In this document: positions 26,438-35,975 of the stretch, in pieces
How the letters are laid out: each line of letters begins with the position of its first letter
How positions within the stretch are numbered: the first letter of the stretch is position 1
Source of the DNA: Pyramidobacter sp. YE332
GTDB taxonomy: Bacteria > Synergistota > Synergistia > Synergistales > Dethiosulfovibrionaceae
Direction of reading: 5' to 3'
Length of the DNA stretch: 64,000 bases
Assembly (NCBI RefSeq): GCF_033060595.1
Contig: NZ_CP133038.1
Coordinates: 248,001 to 312,000 of the forward strand
Notes under the pieces: generated by a model
The model's database searches: none
Told to the model about the DNA's origin: nothing
The model's input: only the letters and a program-made list of their open reading frames with translations
Position numbers and translations under genes: made by a program

Positions 26438-26496
26438 ATTATTTCATGATCGGCCGAGCGTTGTCAATCAGGCGCATTCATGTATTTAAAATACAT
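26438..26496 (-). promoter_or_regulatory. Promoter and operator-like palindrome of the pxp operon
   Basis: On the minus strand TTGACA (26462-26467) and AATAAT (26438-26443) are 18 bases apart. Just upstream of the -35 box is a 17-base palindrome, ATGTATTTAAAATACAT (26480-26496), in a good place for an activator or a repressor. Confidence 0.65.
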
Positions 26497-26499
26497 TTT

Positions 26500-27414
26500 T
26501 TAAAAAGAACCCTCTCCCATCGGCCGTGCTCTCTTGGCCGCTTCGAAAAAACGATCGTTTCCCCGCCCCGTTTCCTTGTTCGCCGCGAACGCCCGCAGCC
26601 GCGCGATCTCGGCCGCCCAGCCGGAGAGGGAATCCTGCGGCGTTTCCAGGCACATGGGCAGTTCCGCCAGGGCCGGATGGACGACCAGCGCCGCGAAAGC
26701 GGCCAGGCCGAGGCTGCCCTTGCCGAGCTTCTCGTGGCGGTCCTTGCGGCTGCCGAACGGCGTCATGCTGTCGTTGAGGTGCAGGGCGCGCAGGCGCTTT
26801 AGCCCCACGATGCGGTCGAAACGGCCGAGCACGCCGTCGAGATCGCCGGCGATGTCGTAGCCGGCCGAATAGACGTGACAGGTGTCGAGGCACACGCCCA
26901 TCTTCTCGGGACAGCTGACGCGGCTCAGGATCTCCGCCAGTTGTTCGAAATCACCGCCCACCTCGCTGCCTTTGCCCGACATGGTCTCCAGCAGCACGGC
27001 GGTGCGCTTCACCGCGGGCAAAATCTCGTTCAGCGCCGCCACGATCAGGTCGATGCCCTTTTCGCAGCCCTGGCCGACGTGGCTGCCGGGGTGGAAGTTG
27101 TACAGATTGCCCGGCAGCTGTTCGTCCAGACGTTTCAGGTCGTCGGCCATCGCCAGCAGCGCGAACTCGCGCACCTTCGCGTCGGCCGAGCAGGGATTGA
27201 GCGTGTAGGGGCCGTGGGCGATCAGCGGGCCGAAGCGATGCGCGGCCATGATGCTTTTCAGCGCCGCGGCGTCGTCGGGATCGGCGGCCCGCACCGCGCC
27301 GCCGCGGGGATTGCGCGTGAAGAACTGGAACGTGTCGGCGCCGATGGACAGGGCGTTTTCGCCCATCTTTCTGAATCCGCCGGCGACGGAAAGATGACAG
27401 CCGAAAAAAGGCAT
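26500..27414 (-). CDS. nfo: Deoxyribonuclease IV (AP endonuclease, Nfo family)
   Basis: DNA-repair endonuclease that cuts 5' to abasic sites, 304 residues. The AP-endonuclease-2 TIM barrel is clear: GCHLSVAGGF, FQFFTRNPRG, AHGPYTLN, NFHPGSHVGQG, LLETMSGKGSEVG, GVCLDTCHVYSAGYD, LHLNDSMTPFGSRKDRHEKLGKG and CLETPQD supply the zinc ligands in order. GAGGAGG precedes the ATG. Divergent from the next gene. Confidence 0.95.
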   Translation of the reverse strand: MPFFGCHLSVAGGFRKMGENALSIGADTFQFFTRNPRGGAVRAADPDDAAALKSIMAAHRFGPLIAHGPYTLNPCSADAKVREFALLAMADDLKRLDEQLPGNLYNFHPGSHVGQGCEKGIDLIVAALNEILPAVKRTAVLLETMSGKGSEVGGDFEQLAEILSRVSCPEKMGVCLDTCHVYSAGYDIAGDLDGVLGRFDRIVGLKRLRALHLNDSMTPFGSRKDRHEKLGKGSLGLAAFAALVVHPALAELPMCLETPQDSLSGWAAEIARLRAFAANKETGRGNDRFFEAAKRARPMGEGSF

Positions 27415-27509
27415 GGAAAGACCTCCTCAAATGACGCCCCGGGGAAACGGGGCCGTTTGTTGTATAATAAACTGAAATCTTTGGCACGATTTTAAGGGGG
27501 AAGAGGAAA

Positions 27510-28016
27510 ATGCACGACGGTTCCAAGGAGTGTCAGTGCGGCGCGCGAGCCGGCGCGGACCGATGGCTGGAAAATCTTGACGCGCTCGTCGGGGAACTCA
27601 ATGCGGATCAGCGTTTCTGCTGTTCCCAGACGGTGCTGGCCATCGGCATGAGGCGGCTGGGGATCGACGATCCCGATCTGCTCCGCGCCATGGAGGGATT
27701 CTGCGGCGGAGCCTGCGGCGGGACCTGCGGCGCGCTGGCGGGGGGCGCCGCGCTGATGGGGCTGTACCTCGGCAAGGGCACGGCGCGCGAGCCGCGCAGC
27801 GAAACGATCAGGCAGTACGTCAGAGAACTGACGGAGACGTTCCGCGCCTACTGGAAGGGCACGACCTGCGAAAGCATCGTCCACGGCGACGCCGAACTGC
27901 GCAGGCGCATCTGCCCGAACGTCATCGCCGGCGCCGTGGAGATGGTCTGGAGCATCCTCGGCGAGCACGGGCTCGACCTCGACCGGCGCAAGATCGACCG
28001 CATGCCGCGGCAATAA
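27510..28016 (+). CDS. C_GCAxxG_C_C family redox-type protein
   Basis: Small cytosolic protein of 168 residues in the C_GCAxxG_C_C family, named for its cysteine pattern. The FCCSQTVLA segment, GFCGGACGGTCGALAGG and the later TTCESI and RRICPNVI cysteines are visible. Family members occur widely in anaerobes, often near redox proteins, and may bind an Fe-S centre or a metal; no reaction is known. A TATAAT at 27463-27468 lies upstream, with a GGGGG-type ribosome site. It is followed at 24 bases by a cupin gene, probably in one transcript. Confidence 0.8.
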   Translation: MHDGSKECQCGARAGADRWLENLDALVGELNADQRFCCSQTVLAIGMRRLGIDDPDLLRAMEGFCGGACGGTCGALAGGAALMGLYLGKGTAREPRSETIRQYVRELTETFRAYWKGTTCESIVHGDAELRRRICPNVIAGAVEMVWSILGEHGLDLDRRKIDRMPRQ

Positions 28017-28040
28017 AACGGTGCGAAGGAGAGTGGGACA

Positions 28041-28403
28041 ATGATCCGCAGAGGAACGGAAATCGCGTCATCCAGAGTCGAGAATTTCAAGGGCGGTACG
28101 GGCGCGCTGCTTTCGTGCGAGATCCTCGCTCCCGGCGAGATGGGCGGGCACGGCCGCAAGTTCGGGCTGACCACGCTCGAACCCGGCGCGTCGATCGGCA
28201 CGCACGCCCACGCGGGCGATTCCGAGACCTATTATATCCTCAAAGGCTCGGCGCGCTACAACGACAACGGCACGTGGGTCGACGTCGCAGAAGGCGACAT
28301 GATGCACTGCCCCGACGGCGAATCTCACGGCATCGCCAACAGCGGCGACGGCCCGCTGCAGTTCGTCGCCCTGATCCTCTACACCGAAACGAAAAAGCAG
28401 TGA
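28041..28403 (+). CDS. Cupin-domain protein
   Basis: Single-domain cupin of 120 residues. The first cupin motif (G..IGTHAHAGDSETYYILKGSARY) and second motif (PDGESHGIANSGDGPLQFV) give the three His and one Glu metal ligands. Small stand-alone cupins bind sugars, acids or act as isomerases or sensors; nothing here identifies the ligand. The gene is downstream of the C_GCAxxG_C_C gene and is ended by a strong terminator. Confidence 0.85.
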   Translation: MIRRGTEIASSRVENFKGGTGALLSCEILAPGEMGGHGRKFGLTTLEPGASIGTHAHAGDSETYYILKGSARYNDNGTWVDVAEGDMMHCPDGESHGIANSGDGPLQFVALILYTETKKQ

Positions 28404-28418
28404 CCCGTCCAGGCGCAG

Positions 28419-28467
28419 CAAGGGCGTCCGCAGGAAAATTTCTCCTGCGGACGCCCTTGTTTTTTTG
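28419..28467 (+). terminator. Rho-independent terminator
   Basis: CAAGGGCGTCCGCAGGA pairs with TCCTGCGGACGCCCTTG across a short AT loop and runs into T8. Confidence 0.92.
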
Positions 28468-28508
28468 CCGCCACGCTTTGCAAAAGACGTTTCCCGCGAA
28501 AAGTCCCG

Positions 28509-28524
28509 CGTTCCACGTGGAACA
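28509..28524. other. parS-like site 3
   Basis: CGTTCCACGTGGAACA, with the full 14-base core GTTCCACGTGGAAC and one outer base different from the other three sites. Intergenic, between the cupin and queF genes. Confidence 0.7.
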
Positions 28525-28633
28525 TTTTTTATAAACGGCCTCGGCAACTGCGATCGAACGACATGCGCCAAGACGGATTTCTTCTTTTTGTTGCGCTTTC
28601 GCGCTCCGTCGCGCGCGGCCGGCGCCGCCGCGC

Positions 28634-29125
28634 TCAGCGGTAGTTCACCAGCTCCGGCGACAGGTCGTGGAGGCGCAGGCGCTCCTCGGCCGTCTTCTCC
28701 CAGACCGTGCCCGGCTTGCCCCAGTTCGCGTACGGGTCGATGCTCAGCCCGCCGCGCGGCGTGAAGCGCCCCCAGACCTCGATGTACTTGGGCGACATCA
28801 GCCGCACCAGATCCTCCAGGATGACGTTCACGCAGTCCTCGTGAAAGTCGCCGTGGTTGCGGAAGCTGAACAGATACAGCTTGAGCGACTTGCTCTCCAC
28901 CAGCCGCTCGTCGGGAACGTAACTGATCGTGATGTTGGCGAAGTCCGGCTGCCCCGTCATCGGGCACAGGCTCGTGAACTCCGGGCAGTTGAACTTGACG
29001 AAATAGTCGCGCCCCGGATGCTTGTTGGGAAACGATTCCAGCACCTCCGGCGCGTAATCGCTCCTGTAAGCCGTTTTATGCCCCAGCAGCGACAGATCCT
29101 TCATCTCTTCGGGCGTGCGCGTCAT
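28634..29125 (-). CDS. queF: preQ0 reductase (NADPH-dependent 7-cyano-7-deazaguanine reductase)
   Basis: Unimodular QueF of 163 residues, which reduces preQ0 to preQ1 in queuosine synthesis. [14 protein letters not shown] contains the catalytic Cys and Asp; [26 protein letters not shown] binds NADPH and the substrate. AAGGAG precedes the ATG at 29125. The gene overlaps queT by 4 bases and shares its preQ1-responsive leader. Confidence 0.95.
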   Translation of the reverse strand: MTRTPEEMKDLSLLGHKTAYRSDYAPEVLESFPNKHPGRDYFVKFNCPEFTSLCPMTGQPDFANITISYVPDERLVESKSLKLYLFSFRNHGDFHEDCVNVILEDLVRLMSPKYIEVWGRFTPRGGLSIDPYANWGKPGTVWEKTAEERLRLHDLSPELVNYR

Positions 29126-29625
29126 CTTCTCGGCTCCTTTGTGCGTTCCGTCAGGCCGAGGCGCTTTTTCAGCGCCGCCAGCAGCAGCCCCCCGAAAACG
29201 CCGGCGACCGCCTGCCCGATCAGCAGACTCGCCGCCAGAACGGAGTAGGGCAGATGCAGCAGATAACTCAGCCACAGCGGCACCCCCAGCCCCGGGATCA
29301 GCGTGATCGCCGCGGCGGCGATCCACGGCGCGCGCGGCGAACGGCGAAACGCCGCGACCGCGCCGCTGGTCAGCAGACCGACGAGAATGCCGCCGACCAT
29401 GTCCAGCGGCCCCAGCCCCCCCATCAGCGCGTTGCTGAGAAAATTGGCGAACCCCAGCGGCAGCACCAGAAACGGGAAAACGCCGCTCAGCGCGTACAGC
29501 GACGTGGCGACGCGCACCTGATACTGCCCGAAGGCGAAGCTCCGCGTCGTCGTCATCACCACCACATACAGCGCCACGACCAGCGCCGAGACCGTCAGCT
29601 TGCGCGTCACCGTCAGTTCCTTCAT
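29122..29625 (-). CDS. queT: QueT-family queuosine-precursor transporter
   Basis: Small integral membrane protein of 167 residues, QueT family (S-component-like ECF substrate-binding subunit). The pattern [64 protein letters not shown] is characteristic. It likely imports preQ0 or preQ1, and its coupling to queF fits a salvage route. GGAGGA precedes the ATG. A preQ1 riboswitch and a terminator lie upstream. Confidence 0.9.
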   Translation of the reverse strand: MKELTVTRKLTVSALVVALYVVVMTTTRSFAFGQYQVRVATSLYALSGVFPFLVLPLGFANFLSNALMGGLGPLDMVGGILVGLLTSGAVAAFRRSPRAPWIAAAAITLIPGLGVPLWLSYLLHLPYSVLAASLLIGQAVAGVFGGLLLAALKKRLGLTERTKEPRR

Positions 29626-29668
29626 CGAAAAAGATCCTCCGCGCCTTCCCGCGCCGCGAAAAGGCCGC

Positions 29669-29697
29669 AAAAAAAAAGGAGAGCCTCCCAGCTCCCC
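29669..29697 (-). terminator. Terminator in the queT leader
   Basis: On the minus strand GGGGAGC pairs with GCTCTCC and is followed by T9. It lies between the preQ1 aptamer and queT, so it is the likely expression platform. Confidence 0.75.
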
Positions 29698-29772
29698 ATC
29701 CGCCGCGCCGTAACGGCGCGTCGCGCCCGCCGCCCGGGGCGGAAAATTCCGCCCCGGACGCCGCGAACGCAG

Positions 29773-29815
29773 CCCGTAGTTTTGTTTAAAGACAGGATGG
29801 TCTCGAACTGTCTTG
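29773..29815 (-). promoter_or_regulatory. preQ1-I riboswitch aptamer
   Basis: On the minus strand AGACAG pairs with CTGTCT (P1) around a 12-base loop TTCGAGACCATC, followed by a tail TTTAAACAAAACTACGG. The A-rich tail and the CC/GG pairing potential between loop and tail match preQ1 class I aptamers, and the downstream genes are queT-queF. Confidence 0.85.
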
Positions 29816-29831
29816 TTCGGTTGCGGAAAAC

Positions 29832-29860
29832 ATTGTAGCACAGAACTTCCCGCCGCACAA
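29832..29860 (-). promoter_or_regulatory. Promoter of queT-queF
   Basis: On the minus strand TTGTGC (29855-29860) and TACAAT (29832-29837) are 17 bases apart, about 17 bases before the preQ1 aptamer. Confidence 0.65.
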
Positions 29861-30015
29861 ACGCTCCGGTCGGAGAAATGTATCGTGTATGATACGATAA
29901 GTCCGGTGTCTGAAGTGACTCGGGAAAAGATGAGATAGCGGGACTTTACACAATAAATTACGGCATCTGCCGCTCGATCGGAGGATGTCGGAGACATCGT
30001 TGCGACAAAAGACAG

Positions 30016-30083
30016 GCCGGCGGCAAACGTCGCGCCCCCGAACCGTTCGATCGGTCCGGGGGCGCGACGTTTGCCGCCGGCCC
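30016..30083. repeat. Very long GC-rich inverted repeat
   Basis: A 26-base perfect stem (GGCCGGCGGCAAACGTCGCG at its outer end), then one mismatch and 4 more pairs around a 6-base loop. It stands alone in a 650-base non-coding region between the queT promoter and the second autotransporter. It could be a bidirectional terminator, although T tracts are short. Confidence 0.8.
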
Positions 30084-30510
30084 TTCGAAAAGGCGCGTGC
30101 GCCCTGCCGACGGCGGCGGGGGCGGCCCCTCTTGTTTCCTCGCTGAAATATCGCGCGGCAAATTTCGGGAGAAGATCCGCGGCGCGGGCCGGACGGAGTT
30201 CCGATGTTTTTCATGAAGTTTTCTGTTTTTAACGATGCTTTTCGGTAAATAAATTCTGAAAATGATTGTTGATTTTGACCGTTTCCGTCGGCATCCGCCG
30301 GCTCCGGCGCAGCAGCCGACGACCGCCGCGGAAGCCGCGGCGGCGCTGACCGCGGCGGAGGGGAGACCGATACATACAGTAAGTAATCTTTACGCGGGGG
30401 GCGTGTTAGTGTTGTCTAACGTGTTCAATGACCTACAGTATGCCGGCGCTGACACGCCGGCGCGCGGAAAGCGGGAACGTGCGTGAAAACTTGAAGGAGG
30501 TTCACGGAAG
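30084..30510. other. Intergenic leader of the second autotransporter
   Basis: No gene I can support. A 74-codon frame at 30262-30486 (+) lacks a ribosome site. A stretch near 30375-30440 reads IHTVSNLYAGGVLVLSNVF, faintly like autotransporter passenger repeats, so it may be a remnant. The rest shows nothing clear. Confidence 0.3.
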
Positions 30511-33500
30511 ATGAATGACACAGTGCGCGTGAAGGAACTGCGGCGCCGCCGCCTCGGCAGGCGGTCGGCGCTGCTTCTGGCGCTGGCGGCGGGCGCGGCC
30601 GGGGCGGACGTCGGCCGCGCCGTCGTCGTGACCGGCGACCAGCTGAACGTCGGCGAAAACAACACGCTCGGCGCGGAAGCCTACGCCGTGATCGGCAAAG
30701 ACGCCAAGGCGACGGGACGCCAGGCCATCGCCATGGGAACGGGCGCGGTCGCCAGCGGCGACCATGCCGTCGCCGTAGGGCAGGGCGCGACGGCCGATCA
30801 CCATGCGTTCGCGCTCGGCAGCGGCGCGAACGCCTTCAGTTATTCCCTGGCGATCGGCAGAAACGCGACGACCGGCCAGCAGTATGCCCTCGCGATCGGC
30901 GAGGGCGCGAACGCCGGCGGGCGATATTCCCTTGCGATAGGAGGGAATGCGGCGGCCGCCGAGGACTCTATGGCGATCGGCAGGGGCGCGAACGCCAGCG
31001 CGGGCGAGACTCTCGCGATAGGAAAAGGAGCGACGACCGGCGCAGTACGTTCCCTCGCGTTCGGGAGCGGTTCGGAAGCCCTCGGCAACCAGTCCGCCGC
31101 GATCGGCACCAGCGCGAAAGCTCTGGGCCATGAAAGCGTCGCGATCGGGTATAAAGCGACGGCCATCTACAGCACCGCCGTTGCCTTAGGCGTCGGTGCG
31201 AAAGCCGAAGGCAATCATTCCTTCGCGATGGGTGGCGGAGCGACAACCAAAGGAGACGGGAGTGCCGCAATTGGTCCCGGCGCGGTCTCCGGCGGCGATG
31301 GTTCTCTCGCCGTGGGAAGCGGCGCAAAAACCGAGAGTTATGGGACCATTGCATTCGGAGTCGCGGCGACGAGCAGCGGCAGAGACTCCATCGCCATAGG
31401 CAGCGGGGCGAAAGCCGACGGAGGTCCCACTGTCACGGCGGCGGCTCTTGCGATTGGAAAAGACGCGAAGGCGAACGGCGTCGGAGCCGTCGCAATAGGA
31501 TTGAGCGCCACGGCCAGCGACTCAAGTGCCATCGCCTTGGGAAGCAGCGCCACGGCCAGCGGCGCTCAATCTTTTGCCGCCGGGATGGAGACGCGCGCCA
31601 GCGGTCACCGCTCCGTCGCGCTGGGATTCCGGTCGGAAGCCAGCGGCGAGGGGGCCTTTTCCTTCGGAGTCGGTGCGGAGGCCGCAGGGCACAGTTCCAT
31701 GGCGCTGGGGCGCTCCGCAAAAACCCGCGGCCACGATTCCGTGGCGATGGGACATTCTTCGATCGCTACCGGCGACGAGTCCACCGCGCTGGGGAATCTT
31801 TCGTGGGCGCAGGGGAAGAACTCCCTAGCGGCGTCGGGCGGAAGGACCGCCGCCGGCGCGGCCAACGCCTTTGCCGCGGGAAAGGACGCCGTGGCGGCGT
31901 TGTCGGGCAGCGCCGCCCTCGGCGACGGCGCCACGGCCAACACCGCCGCCCAAAAAGCCGCCTATCTGGCGGACGGCAGAGAGACCCCGGAGTGGAAATC
32001 CACGCGCAACGCCGTCGCCGTGGGCAACGGCGCGCCGTATACCTATACCTACACAGATCTGAACGGCGATGAGGTTACGATCGACCTTCCCGTCGTCACC
32101 CGCCAGATCACCGGCGTGGCCGGCGGCACGGAGGACACCGACGCCGTCAACGTGGCCCAGCTCAAAGTCGTGAAAGGGGAGCTCGACGTGCTCTCCGCCG
32201 AAGCGCTGCGGAGCTGGACGGCCCAGGTCGACGGCGCCGACGTGAAGGTCGTCGACAAGACCGACCCCGTCCTCAACTTCAAGACCGGCGACAACATCGT
32301 CCTCACGGATGACTCGGGCGCCATCAAGATCTCCACCAGCCTCACGCCCCACTTCGCCGGAGCGACCGTGGGCGCGGCCGCGGGCACGGCCAGGACCCGC
32401 CTCTACGACGGCTGGGCGGCCTTCGGCGGCATCTCCGTCAACGACGCCGCCGCAAGCAACACCGTCAAGGGTCTGAGCAACACCGCGCTCGATGCCGGCT
32501 GGGGCGAAAGCGCCCGCGCCGGACAGGCGGCGACCGAAGCGCAATTGAAGATCGTGGACGGCAAAGCCGAACAGAACGCCGTCGCCATCGCCGGCCTGAC
32601 CGGCACGGTGAACGGGTACACCGCCGACATCTCGAAACTGCAAGGCGGCTTCACCGTCAGCAACGAAGCGGGAACGAAACAGGCCATCACCCTCGGCGGC
32701 GCGACGAAGAAGAACGTCAAGTTCGCCGGCGAAGCGGGCAAGATCGCCGTGACCGTGACCGCCGACGGGAGCGACGGCGCGAAAGTGACTGTGTCGGCCG
32801 ACCCAAACCTCGGGACCAGCCTCAACATCGCCAGCAATTCGGCCATCACCAGCCTGAACAGCGCCGTGAACAGCCACACCAGCGACATCACCGCGCTCAA
32901 AGGCGGCTTCGACCTCAAAGCCGGCAGCACGACGAACAACGTGCAGCTGGGCGGAACTTCGGTTCCGACCGTGGAATTCGCGACGACCGACGACACCATG
33001 ACCGTCGGCCTGACCGGCACCAAAGTCACCTACGGCATCGACGCGAGCAAACTCGCCCAGAACATCGCCGGCGACGTCATCACCAACATCAACAACGCGA
33101 CCGCGACCCCGATCACCAACATCAGCGCCAAGTTCGGCGTGACCGCGGAAACCGGCGCGAAGAAGACCGTGACCCTGGCCAAAGATACCGAACCGACGGT
33201 GAAATTCGAAGGCGACGGCGCCTACATCAAATCCGCGATGACCGCCGACGGCGTCAAATACAGCCTCGACACCGCGGCCCTGACCGGCGCCATCGGCGGA
33301 ACGGCGAACTGGACGATCAAGGACGCGGAAGCCGTACCGGGCAGCAAGTTGATCAACAGCGCCACTCCGCTCGTCGTCAAAGGCGAAAACGGCGTCACTA
33401 CCAAAGTCGACGCGGGCGGCCTCACCATTGGCCTGGACGGTTCGACGCTGGGCAGCACCATCAACAACAGCTCCACCGTGATTAATAACGTCGAAGCCAA

Positions 33501-33877
33501 GTTCAAGATCGCCGACACCGGGACGGGAACGAAGACGATCACCGCGGACAAGACCGGAACGGAAACCATCAAGTTCGAAGGCGACGGCAACCTGATCGAA
33601 TCCGAAGTCGGCACGGCTGGCGTGAAGTACAAAGTCAACACCGCCAACCTGAACACCGCCATCAACAACCAGATCGCCAGCAATACCACCGTGCAGAACC
33701 TCGCCGGCGGCTTCACCGTCAGCAACGAAGCCGGAACGAAACAGGACATCACCCTCGGTGGTGCGACCAAGAAGAACATCCAGTTCAAGGGCGAGACAAA
33801 CAAGATCCTCGTCGAAGTTGCCAACGCCTCCGATGGCGCCACCGTCACCGTCAAAGCCGACCCGAATCTCGGAACTA

Positions 33878-34757
33878 GGGCTTGTTTAAAAAACATTTCA
33901 GCTTGTATTATTTCAATAAAATAACACTGGCAGCGACAAGAACAAAAGCGAAAAACGAAGCGTCAAGTTTGTCATAGCGGGTGAAAATTCTACGGAACCA
34001 TTTGATTTTCTGAAAGAAACATTCAACCAAGTGTCGTTCCTTGTAAACATGCTCATCTATAAACCACGGTTCGGGATTATCGCTCTTCGGCGGGATAGTG
34101 TAACTTCCCTCCCGAGAAGTAATGTACTCTCTGATGGCTTGCGAACCGTAAGCCTTATCGCCGATGACGTTGCTCCCTCTGATTTCCGCTTGCCCGAGCA
34201 AGGACACGGCATGGCGGGAATCGTGGTCATTGCCGGGACTGAGCAGGAGCGCCAGCGGATTGCCTAAACCATCTACTATCGCATGAATTTTCGTATTCTT
34301 GCCGCCTCTGGACATGCCAATCGCTTGAGCCCCTTTTTTCCCCCTTCCGGGGTTTTCCCTCTCCCGTTGGCACTTTGATGTACTTTGCAGGACGTGGAGT
34401 CGATAGAGAGATTTTCCATGTCGGCATCAGCGCTTAGGGCGGCAAAGATCGCCTCGAATATTCCCCGCTGTTTCCACAGCCTGAAACGTGCGTAAACTGC
34501 CTGCCATTTGCCGTAACGCTCCGGAAGATCTCTCCATGGCGCTCCACTTCTGGCAAGCCACAGAATCCCATTGATGATCCTGCGGTTATCGTATTTTGCC
34601 GGGCGTCCACGTTGACCTGATTTCGGGTGTTCGGGCGGCAGCATTCTCTTGATTCGATTCCACTCGCTGGAGGTCAGTTCATATCTTCTCTCTTCCATGA
34701 GAAAAGTTTAAGCGATTGGATCGATTTAGGCAACTTTGACGTTTTTTAAACAAGCCC
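33878..34757 (-). mobile_element. IS5-family (IS427-like) insertion sequence, copy 1
   Basis: An 880-base element with terminal inverted repeats GGGCTTGTTTAAAAAAC and a TA target duplication (33876-33877 and 34758-34759). It carries a two-frame transposase on the minus strand and interrupts the second autotransporter gene. It differs from copy 2 at one base by my reading (34208 versus 61381). Confidence 0.93.
33908..34698 (-). CDS. IS5-family transposase, orfA/orfB with -1 frameshift
   Basis: DDE transposase in two overlapping frames: orfA 34276-34698 (140 residues, MEERRYELTSSEWNRIKRML, DUF4096 region) and orfB 33908-34315. A run of six A then G on the minus strand (34333-34339) is a suitable -1 slippery site. 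Slippage joins GGKK to GAQAIGMSRGGKNTKIHAIVD, the normal IS5 sequence. The DDE residues are in LSIDST, VIGDKAYGS and ERHLVECFFQKIKWFRRI. Confidence 0.9.
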
Positions 34758-34805
34758 TAATATCGACATCAGCAACAACAACGCCATCACCACCCTGTCG
34801 GCCGG

Positions 34806-35975
34806 CTTCAACGTAAAAGCGGGGGCGAACACCGGAGCGATCCAGGCCGGTAACACCCTCGAATTCGCCGGTAAGAACTACGTGGAAGCCGAGTACGACA
34901 GCGCCGCCAAGAAAATGACCATCGGCCTCGACGACGCCACCAAGAACAAGATCGACACCATTGGCACAACGATCGGCGCCGCAGCCAAGTGGACCATCAA
35001 AGACGGAGAGACGCCGGCGGGCGAGAAAGAAATCAACAGCACCACTCCGCTCATCGTCACCGGCACTGATGGAGTGACCACCACAGTTACCGCCGGCGGC
35101 CTGTCTATCGGCCTGGACGGTTCGACGCTGAGCAGCACCATCAACAACAGCTCCACCGTGATTAATAACGTCGAAGCCAAGTTCAAGATCGCCGACGCCG
35201 GGACCGGAACGAAAACCATCACCGCCGACAAAACGGGAACGGAAATCATCACGTTCGCCGGCGACGGCAACCTGATCGAATCCGAAGTCGGCACGGCTGG
35301 CGTGAAGCACAAAGTCAACACCGCCAACCTGAACACCGCCATCAACAACCAGATCGCCAACAACACCACCGTGCAGAACCTCGCCGGCGGCTTCAACGTG
35401 AAAGCGGGAGCGAACACCGGAGCGATCCAGGCCGGTAACACCCTCGAATTCGCCGGCAAAAACTACGTGGAAGCCGAGTATGACAGCACGGCCAAGAAAA
35501 TGACCATCGGCCTCGACGACGCCACCAAGAACAAGATCGACAACCTCAGCACCACCATCAACAACGCGTCCAAATGGACCATCAAAGACGGAGAGACGCC
35601 GGCGGGCGAGAAAGAAATCAACAGCACCACTCCGCTCGTCGTCAAAGGCGAAAACGGCGTCACCACGAAAGTCGACGCGGGCGGCCTCACCATCGGCCTG
35701 AACGGCGCGAACCTGAGCAATACCATCAACAACAGCTCCACCGTGATTAATAACGTCGAAGCGAAATTCAAGATCGCCGACGCCGGGACCGGAACGAAAA
35801 CCATCACCGCGGACAAGACCGGAACGGAAATCATCACGTTCGCCGGCGACGGCAACATTATCGAATCCGAAGTCGGCACGAGCGGCGTGAAGTACAAAGT
35901 CAACGCCGCCAACCTGAACACCGCCATCAACAACCAGATCGCCAACAACACCACCGTGACCGGCCACACCGCCGA
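34806..35975 (+). repeat. Two tandem 585-base repeats in the autotransporter stalk
   Basis: The stretch starting CTTCAACGTRAAAGCGGG recurs after exactly 585 bases (34806 and 35391), and ATTAATAACGTCGAAGC recurs at 35161 and 35746. Each unit encodes a stalk module of 195 residues. A related partial module lies before the IS (ATTAATAACGTCGAAGC at 33481). Confidence 0.85.

Noticed and set aside
30262-30486. 74-codon frame upstream of the second adhesin
   Set aside because: No ribosome site and no convincing homology. Kept only as a possible remnant.
30700-31850. Short regular repeats that could be mistaken for a CRISPR array
   Set aside because: The periodicity is in-frame coding for SxAxG head repeats of a trimeric autotransporter; there are no constant repeats with unique spacers and no cas genes.
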